Positions 24,056 to 29,449 of a stretch of DNA of 29,449 nt are shown in pieces (within the stretch, counting starts at the first letter, position 1; each line of letters opens with the position of its first letter). Below the pieces are notes generated by a model. That model was given only the letters and a program-made list of their open reading frames with translations. It was not told where the DNA came from and did not search any database. The position numbers were made by a program, and so were the translations under genes. This DNA comes from CAMTWZ01 sp964412365 (lineage in GTDB: Bacteria; Bacteroidota; Rhodothermia; Balneolales; HLUCCA01). The stretch is from the NCBI GenBank assembly GCA_964412365.1, contig CAYPOI010000029.1, positions 1 to 29,449 of the forward strand. Direction: 5' to 3'.

Positions 24056-25501
24056 ATGCGACATCTTCTAACGACTCTTTTTCTTCTCTTTCCTGTATGG
24101 ATTTCGGCGCAGACGGTCGCTACGCAGCACCGTGTGACCGTTGCCGGAAAAGTGATTCCCTACACCGCAACTACGGGTTATATGGAGCTCAAGGACGAAG
24201 ACGGCACCCTCAAAGCCAAGATGTTTTACACGGCATACACTCGTGATGACATCCGCGACAAATCCGCACGTCCCATCACCTACACCTTCAATGGCGGACC
24301 CGGTTCGTCGTCTGTCTGGCTTCACATGGGCGGATTGGGTCCGAAACGGGTTGTCTTATCCGAAATCGGCGAAATGACCGCCCCTCCGTTCAAGTATGTG
24401 GACAACGAATACACCTGGTTGGATGAAACCGATCTCGTGTTCATCGATCCAGTCTCCACCGGGTTTTCCCGTGCGGCGGATGAGAAAAACGCGAAAGATT
24501 TCCATGGCTACAATGAGGACATCCGAGCCGTAGGCGAGTTCATCCGCTTATACACCACCCAAAATCTTCGGTGGGGTTCGCCAAAATATCTGGCTGGCGA
24601 AAGTTACGGCACCACCCGCGCGGCTGGTCTTTCTGAATACCTTCAGAGCCGCTATGGGATGTACATCAACGGCGTGATGCTCATTTCATCCATCATGGAT
24701 TTTTCCACCGCTCGGTTCAGCCGCGGACACCAGCTCCCGTATATGCTATTCCTTCCAACCTACACCGCGACAGCTTACTATCACAAAAAACTGGCTCCCG
24801 ATCTGCAACTCAACCTGTGGAAAACCCTGAATGAAGTAAGGGATTTCGCCACAAACGAATATTCGGTCGCACTGATGAAGGGAGATCAACTGTCCACCGA
24901 AGACCGGAACCGAGTGGTCGCTCAATTGGTCCGTTACACCGGATTATCCCGTGAATACATCGAAGAAACGAACTTGCGGATCGAAATCGGACGCTTCACC
25001 AAAGAACTGACACGGGATGCGGGACACAGCGTAGGTCGTCTCGACAGCCGCATGAAAGCCTGGGAGTATGACAATGCCGGTGAACGGTATGAATTCGACC
25101 CGAGTTACGACGCCACCATTTATGGTCCGTATTCTGGCGCCTTCAACGACTATGTGCGCAGGGACCTGAAGTTCGAAAGCGATCTGCCTTACGAGATTCT
25201 GACGGGACGTGTGCGTCCGTGGAATTACAACAATGTTCAGAATCAGTTCTTGAACGTGGCCGAAACCTTACGCGGCGCTATGCATGAGAATCCGCATCTC
25301 AAAGTCTGGATCGCCAACGGATATTACGATTTGGCCACACCGTTTTTCGCAACGGAGTACACCATCAATCAGATGAATCTGCATCCGACGTTGCGTAAGA
25401 ACATCACCATGACCTACTACGAAAGCGGTCATATGATGTACATCCATATGCCATCGCTTGTGCAATTCAAGAAAGATTTCGTGACCTTCATCCGCCCATG
25501 A
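24056..25501 (+). CDS. Exported serine carboxypeptidase (peptidase family S10)
   Basis: 481 residues from the ATG at 24056, which begins the signal peptide MRHLLTTLFLLFPVWISAQ; the frame is open back to 23996, but those 20 residues would precede the signal. The S10 landmarks are present: FNGGPGSSS (78-86, oxyanion hole region), GESYG with catalytic Ser183, NGYYDLATP with Asp425, and ESGHM with His459. Normal length for the family. It would remove C-terminal residues from peptides in the periplasm or outside. Bacterial S10 enzymes are less studied than the fungal and plant ones. Its stop overlaps the next start (ATGA, 25498-25501), so it is translationally coupled with the carbonic-anhydrase-like gene. 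Confidence 0.95.
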   Translation: MRHLLTTLFLLFPVWISAQTVATQHRVTVAGKVIPYTATTGYMELKDEDGTLKAKMFYTAYTRDDIRDKSARPITYTFNGGPGSSSVWLHMGGLGPKRVVLSEIGEMTAPPFKYVDNEYTWLDETDLVFIDPVSTGFSRAADEKNAKDFHGYNEDIRAVGEFIRLYTTQNLRWGSPKYLAGESYGTTRAAGLSEYLQSRYGMYINGVMLISSIMDFSTARFSRGHQLPYMLFLPTYTATAYYHKKLAPDLQLNLWKTLNEVRDFATNEYSVALMKGDQLSTEDRNRVVAQLVRYTGLSREYIEETNLRIEIGRFTKELTRDAGHSVGRLDSRMKAWEYDNAGERYEFDPSYDATIYGPYSGAFNDYVRRDLKFESDLPYEILTGRVRPWNYNNVQNQFLNVAETLRGAMHENPHLKVWIANGYYDLATPFFATEYTINQMNLHPTLRKNITMTYYESGHMMYIHMPSLVQFKKDFVTFIRP

Positions 25502-26043
25502 TTTACGCGTTCCTCGAACACAAGCCCCAATTCGACGAGTCCAATTTTATCGCACCCAGCGCCGATGTCATCGGCAATGTGATCCTCGGATCCGAAAGCA
25601 GCATTTGGTTCAACTGCACGGTTCGAGGCGATGTGAATTGGATCAAAATCGGAGATCGCAGCAATGTGCAGGATAACACCTGCATCCATGTCACAAACAG
25701 AACCCATCCGACGACAATCGGCAATCAGGTTACGATCGGTCATTCGGCCATGATCCATGGGTGCACGATCCACGACCGCGTGCTGGTCGGCATCAAATCC
25801 GTGATTCTGGATGGAGCCGTGATCGAGTCCGATTGCATCATCGCGGCGGGCAGCCTGGTCCCCCCCGGAAAAACGATGCCTTCAGGATGGATGTGCATGG
25901 GAAGTCCGTGCAAACCTGTTCGAAAATTATCGCCTGAGGAAATAGCATCCATTGTCTCGTATTCAAACAATTATGTGACCTACAGCCGCGCTTATATGCT
26001 TAAAGACACGTATGTGGCCAACCCTTGGATGAGCAAACTCTGA
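25498..26043 (+). CDS. Gamma-carbonic-anhydrase-like hexapeptide-repeat protein (YrdA/PaaY type)
   Basis: 181 residues forming a left-handed beta helix with a C-terminal helix, as in trimeric YrdA/PaaY/CaiE proteins. The three metal-binding histidines are in place: H64 (TCIH), H82 (TIGH) and H87 (MIHG), and VRGD (42-45) with VQDN (57-60) match the conserved interface and active-site elements. The function in this family ranges from carbonic anhydrase to thioesterase, and many members have no measurable carbonic anhydrase activity. It begins by a 4-base overlap with the carboxypeptidase gene and ends one base before the next gene, in a tight operon. Cytosolic, no signal peptide. Confidence 0.94.
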   Translation: MIYAFLEHKPQFDESNFIAPSADVIGNVILGSESSIWFNCTVRGDVNWIKIGDRSNVQDNTCIHVTNRTHPTTIGNQVTIGHSAMIHGCTIHDRVLVGIKSVILDGAVIESDCIIAAGSLVPPGKTMPSGWMCMGSPCKPVRKLSPEEIASIVSYSNNYVTYSRAYMLKDTYVANPWMSKL

Positions 26044-26044
26044 T

Positions 26045-26449
26045 ATGTATACGACTGAATACTCCGTCAAATTCACCTGTCCCGATGCCAACGATTTCGT
26101 GGATGCGAGCGGCCTGCTTCGGTATGATGCCACTGGACTTCATCTCGAGTTCCAATCCAAAGATGCGATTTTCGGTGTGATCAAGTCGGACGTGAAAACC
26201 CGCCTCATCCTCCTCTCCCAAATCCGCGACATCAAGTACAAGAAATCCTGGTTCCGGCATTATCTCATCCTTCAGGCGAAGGATATGAAAACCCTGCGGG
26301 ATGTGCCCGGTGCCGCGTCTGGCGAAGTGCGTCTGAAAATCAACAAAGCGGATGTTCCCGAAGCGAAATCCCTCGCATCGCGCTTGTCACTGACCCTTTC
26401 CGAAATCCGGATCAAGCATCTGGTTGCAGAATCCGACGAAGACGAGTAA
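26045..26449 (+). CDS. Hypothetical protein, possible PH/GRAM-like fold
   Basis: 134 residues, cytosolic, unrecognised. It starts one base after the carbonic-anhydrase-like gene and its codon pattern is like its neighbours, so it is very likely real. The sequence alternates short strands (YSVKFTCPDA, GLLRYDATGLHLEFQSKD, VIKSDVKTRLILLSQIRDIKYKKSWF, RHYLILQAKDMKTL, EVRLKINK) with a single terminal helix (DVPEAKSLASRLSLTLSEI) and an acidic tail (ESDEDE). That order of about seven strands and one closing helix is what a PH- or GRAM-like domain shows, but no diagnostic motif supports the guess. Its last 38 bases overlap the end of the convergent aminotransferase gene. Confidence 0.8.
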   Translation: MYTTEYSVKFTCPDANDFVDASGLLRYDATGLHLEFQSKDAIFGVIKSDVKTRLILLSQIRDIKYKKSWFRHYLILQAKDMKTLRDVPGAASGEVRLKINKADVPEAKSLASRLSLTLSEIRIKHLVAESDEDE

Positions 26450-27572
26450 GTCCGTCGGCAAGCACGTCGAACGTCGGCCCGTAGGAAATCCGGATCATCC
26501 CTTCCGAGTTCTTTCCGAAAATGGAGCCGGGCGTGGTCATGATTTTGTCTTCCATCAAGGTGCGCACCACCCAATCGTCGTCGGTGCCTCCATTCAGATC
26601 GGCTTCGGTCAGTTCCAGGAGCCAATAGAACGCGCCTTCGCCGCCATATAAAGGACGAATACCATTCAGTGTATCGAATACCTTGTCCCGCTTGCGTTTG
26701 TACATGCTTCGCTGAGCCACAAGCCATTGCGCTTCGTCTTTCGTGCCACGTATCTCATTGAAGGTGTGCTGGGTCACCGAACTCACACACGTGGTCACAT
26801 ATTGATGCACGGCGATATACGGCTTCACCAAGTCTTTGGGCAACACAGCCCAGCCAAGCCTCCATCCTGTCATATGATGACTTTTGGATGCGCCTCGCAA
26901 CAGCACGATGTAAGGGTATTCATCCAAAAACTCGACCATGCTCGCGTTTTCGGAATACGACATGCCGTAATAGACCTCATCCGAGATGATCCAGATCGGA
27001 CCTTCTTTCCGATTCTTGCAATAATCAACGAGCTTTTTCAGCTCCTCATGCGAGGCATTCGATCCGGCTGGATTGGATGGATGAGCGACCAATATGGCCG
27101 TCGTCTCCGGACGGATGGCGGCAATGGCCAACTCGGCATTGAACCGGAAATTGTCCTCTTTTCGAAGATCATACCCGCGATGCGGCGCTTTGCATAAGTC
27201 CGCTAGCGAGGCATACGTGAAGAACCCAGGATCTGGAAGCAAGATTTCGCTCTTCGCATCCAGAATCGCATAAAACAAGGCATACAAGGCTTCTTGAACA
27301 CCCGCCGTGATGCAGATCCGATCCGGTGTGATGCCCTTGTCCGCCAATTCAGCAGCCAGTTTTTCCCGCAGCGGAAGGATGCCCGCATTCAGCGTATAGC
27401 CCAATGGCTTCGACGACAAAATGCGTTCGGCCGCTTCGCGGATGAAGCCCGGCGTGTCTTCGCCAGGCTGACCCAAACCTAAGTTGACGGCGTCTTTTGG
27501 CGCCATTTCGAAGAGCTGACGCAGGCGACTCTGCTTCAGCGACGGATTATGCGGAAAATAGGGCGTGCTCAT
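26412..27572 (-). CDS. PLP-dependent class I/II aminotransferase
   Basis: 386 residues, cytosolic. Fold type I markers: GLGQPGEDTPGFIREAA (32-48), the Tyr60 region, NPAG (167-170), SDEVYY with D198 and Y201, the Schiff-base lysine K230 in GASKSHHMTGWRLGW, and the substrate-carboxylate Arg in MIRISYG (about 363). It resembles aspartate or diaminopimelate-type aminotransferases. Its start lies four bases after the asd stop, so it shares a transcript with aspartate-semialdehyde dehydrogenase. That context favours a step in the aspartate-derived pathway (lysine/diaminopimelate, threonine or methionine branch), but the precise amino acid cannot be read from sequence. Its 3' end overlaps the convergent hypothetical gene by 38 bases. 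Confidence 0.92.
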   Translation of the reverse strand: MSTPYFPHNPSLKQSRLRQLFEMAPKDAVNLGLGQPGEDTPGFIREAAERILSSKPLGYTLNAGILPLREKLAAELADKGITPDRICITAGVQEALYALFYAILDAKSEILLPDPGFFTYASLADLCKAPHRGYDLRKEDNFRFNAELAIAAIRPETTAILVAHPSNPAGSNASHEELKKLVDYCKNRKEGPIWIISDEVYYGMSYSENASMVEFLDEYPYIVLLRGASKSHHMTGWRLGWAVLPKDLVKPYIAVHQYVTTCVSSVTQHTFNEIRGTKDEAQWLVAQRSMYKRKRDKVFDTLNGIRPLYGGEGAFYWLLELTEADLNGGTDDDWVVRTLMEDKIMTTPGSIFGKNSEGMIRISYGPTFDVLADGLTRLRRILQPDA

Positions 27573-27576
27573 CCCG

Positions 27577-28641
27577 TCAAGGTACGAGCAATCCTTGTGC
27601 GATGAGAAGTTCGGCGTTCAAAATCGCGACACCGGCAGCACCACGTACGGTATTGTGTCCCAAAGCGACAAACGCGAGGTCGAACACGGTCGACATCCGC
27701 AAACGTCCGACACTCACCGTCATTCCATTTTCGAGATAGGCATGACGTCGAGGTTGCGGGTAGCGGTCGTCATCAAACAACAAGATCGGATTCTTTGGTG
27801 CGGATGGGAGATCGTACTGCGCGATCGGGTTCTCCCATTTCCGGAACACCTCTTTCACTTCCTCGATGGAAGAAGGTTTGTTCTTCAGCTTCGCGACCAC
27901 GGTTAGCAAATGGCCTTCGATGGTCGGAACACGGGTGGCGGTGGCTTGGATGGTGATGTCGGGCCAGGTCAGCGTACCGTCCGAATTCAGAACACTGAGC
28001 AATTTGCGAGGTTCGTCGGCGATTTTGGGCTCCTCACCGCCGATAAAGGGAATGACGTTGCCGAGGATGTCGAGTGAGGCGACGCCCGGATACCCGGCGC
28101 CGGAGACCGATTGCAGAGTGGTCACGACCGCCGTTTCCACGCCATAGGCGTCGTGGAGCGGACGAAAGGCCATCGCAAGAGGCACGGCAACACAGTTCGG
28201 GTTGGTCACAATGAATCCTTTGCCTGTGGGATCAAACGACTGTTGGTGGATGAGCGCGGTGTGGGAGGGGTTCACTTCGGGAACCAAAAGCGGCACGGTC
28301 GGATCCATGCGATAATTCTTCGCATTCGAAATCACGCCGACGCCCGCTTTCGCGAACGCGGCTTCAATCTCCGTGGCCACACCCGCATCCAAACCGGAAA
28401 ACACCAAGTCCAAGTCCGGCATTTTCGACGGATCGCAATCCGAAACCACCATCGAGGCGATATAATCTGGTATGAGGATCGGCTCGATCCAATTCACGGC
28501 TTCGGCATACCGTTTTCCTGCCGAACGCTCCGACGCGCCTACGGCTACAATGTCGAACCATGGATGGTTCTGAAGCAAGTGGATGAATTTTTGTCCGACG
28601 GCACCTGTGGCACCGAGTATCCCTACACGAAAACGTCTCAT
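27577..28641 (-). CDS. asd: Aspartate-semialdehyde dehydrogenase, archaeal/fungal type
   Basis: 354 residues. It reduces beta-aspartyl phosphate with NADPH to aspartate semialdehyde, the branch point to lysine/diaminopimelate, threonine and methionine. Nucleotide-binding GILGATGAVGQ (7-17), catalytic Cys150 in TNPNC, substrate-activation GAGYPG (181-186) and His244 in PTIEGH are all present. The overall pattern (GASERSAGKRYAEAVNW, SVSGAGYPGVASLDILGNV, TRVPTIEGHLLTV) is that of the archaeal/fungal class rather than the E. coli or common Bacteroidota class; this subtype call is from memory of the families. The aminotransferase follows after four bases. The 101-base gap to the divergent glycyl-tRNA synthetase contains no promoter I would name with confidence. 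Confidence 0.96.
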   Translation of the reverse strand: MRRFRVGILGATGAVGQKFIHLLQNHPWFDIVAVGASERSAGKRYAEAVNWIEPILIPDYIASMVVSDCDPSKMPDLDLVFSGLDAGVATEIEAAFAKAGVGVISNAKNYRMDPTVPLLVPEVNPSHTALIHQQSFDPTGKGFIVTNPNCVAVPLAMAFRPLHDAYGVETAVVTTLQSVSGAGYPGVASLDILGNVIPFIGGEEPKIADEPRKLLSVLNSDGTLTWPDITIQATATRVPTIEGHLLTVVAKLKNKPSSIEEVKEVFRKWENPIAQYDLPSAPKNPILLFDDDRYPQPRRHAYLENGMTVSVGRLRMSTVFDLAFVALGHNTVRGAAGVAILNAELLIAQGLLVP

Positions 28642-28742
28642 GGATCGAAGAATTGATGTTGTACCCTAACTGAGTCGGACAATCTACGGAAAAAGTGGCG
28701 TTTCCTTTGTAACTTCCACGTTTCCGCTCATCATTATTCCGT

Positions 28743-29449
28743 ATGTCCAAGCTCACGAATCTCGAGAAGATTGTCTCTCTCGCCAAATCCCGCGGCTTCA
28801 TTTTCCAATCGTCCGAAATTTATGGCGGACTCGCATCCGTCTACGATTACGCTCCGTTGGGGGTCGAACTCAAGCGCAAGATCAACTCCACCTGGTGGAA
28901 CGCGATGACCCATCGCCACGATAACATTGTGGGGATTGATGCGGCCATCCTCATGCATCCGACCGTTTGGAAAGCGAGCGGGCACGTCGATAGTTTCAAC
29001 GATCCCATGATCGACGACAAGCAATCGAAAATGCGGTACCGTGCCGATCACATCATCGAAGGCCACATCAACAAATTGCGCGAAAAAGGAAAAGACGGCA
29101 AAGCGGATGAAATCCAGAATCTGTTGGACACCGCCGGAACACGCAGCTCCATGGCCAAGGATTTGTACGACATCATCATGAGCGAGGAAATCCGCTCACC
29201 CGATTCAGGCGCGTTCGATTGGACCGAAGTTCGTCAGTTCAACCTCATGTTCAGCACTCAGTTCGGTGCGGTAGCGACGGATGAGAACATCGTCTATCTG
29301 CGTCCAGAAACGGCTCAAGGGATTTTTGTCAACTTCCTGAATGTGCTCAACACGTCACGCGTTCAAGTGCCGTTCGGCATCGCCCAAATCGGAAAAGCGT
29401 TTCGTAACGAAGTGGTGGCTCGCCAATTCGTCTTCCGGATGCGCGAATT
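28743..29449 (+). CDS. glyQS: Glycyl-tRNA synthetase, single-chain alpha2 type (3' end cut by window)
   Basis: The first 235 codons of a class II synthetase that charges tRNA-Gly. The start MSKLTNLEKIVSLAKSRGF, followed by GGLASVYDYAPLGVELK (about 28-44), WWNAM (about 50-54), ETAQGIF and the motif 2 element FRNEVVAR..FVFRMREF, is that of the bacterial/eukaryotic homodimeric GlyRS, not the alpha2beta2 GlyQ/GlyS enzyme of E. coli. The open frame runs off the window at 29449, so motif 3 and the anticodon-binding domain are not seen. The ATG at 28743 fits the normal N-terminus of the family. Transcribed divergently from asd. Confidence 0.96.
   Translation, partial: MSKLTNLEKIVSLAKSRGFIFQSSEIYGGLASVYDYAPLGVELKRKINSTWWNAMTHRHDNIVGIDAAILMHPTVWKASGHVDSFNDPMIDDKQSKMRYRADHIIEGHINKLREKGKDGKADEIQNLLDTAGTRSSMAKDLYDIIMSEEIRSPDSGAFDWTEVRQFNLMFSTQFGAVATDENIVYLRPETAQGIFVNFLNVLNTSRVQVPFGIAQIGKAFRNEVVARQFVFRMRE

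Overview
The window looks like a chromosomal piece from a Gram-negative member of the Bacteroidota/FCB group, probably outside the well-studied Bacteroidia (for example a Rhodothermota/Balneolota- or Ignavibacteria-like lineage). The grounds are an Oar-like TonB-dependent receptor with an N-terminal carboxypeptidase-regulatory domain, a PorV/PorQ-family barrel, a giant surface protein with a FlgD-Ig-like C-terminal domain, and a beta-propeller (Reg_prop/Y_Y_Y) sensor kinase. Clear Shine-Dalgarno sequences (GGAGG before 6961, AAGGAG before 14562) and a nearly perfect sigma70-type promoter (before 22722) are not typical of classical Bacteroidia. The lineage call is inference.

Layout. 1-295: non-coding leader with REP-like GC-rich palindromes. 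296-1432 (+): lipoprotein of glycoside hydrolase family 43, closed by a bidirectional terminator. 1511-6581 (-): a signalling block in transcription order serine hydrolase, propeller histidine kinase, NarL-type response regulator, then a stand-alone receiver protein that seems to have its own promoter with a palindrome filling the spacer. 6661-6876 (+): small DUF3820 protein. 6961-7947 (+): dihaem cytochrome c peroxidase-like lipoprotein lacking two usual landmarks. A second bidirectional terminator separates it from a long leftward envelope block.

8010-23864 (-), in transcription order: SGNH hydrolase, a 2386-residue multi-repeat surface protein, a PorV-like barrel, a second FadL/PorV-like barrel, an Oar-like TonB receptor, and a periplasmic or secreted calcineurin-like phosphoesterase. 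The giant gene and the two barrel genes are separated by only 11 and 13 bases. I read this as a dedicated cell-surface presentation cassette: a long stalk-like protein, its likely outer-membrane shuttle or anchor, and a partner porin. The receptor/phosphoesterase pair (2-base gap) looks like a scavenging module placed behind it.

24056-26449 (+): a tight three-gene unit of S10 serine carboxypeptidase, gamma-carbonic-anhydrase-like protein and an unrecognised 134-residue protein. It runs into the convergent asd-aminotransferase pair (26412-28641, -) with a 38-base overlap. Divergent from asd, the start of a single-chain glycyl-tRNA synthetase (28743 onward, +) is cut by the window edge. I saw no tRNA, rRNA, CRISPR array, insertion sequence or phage gene.
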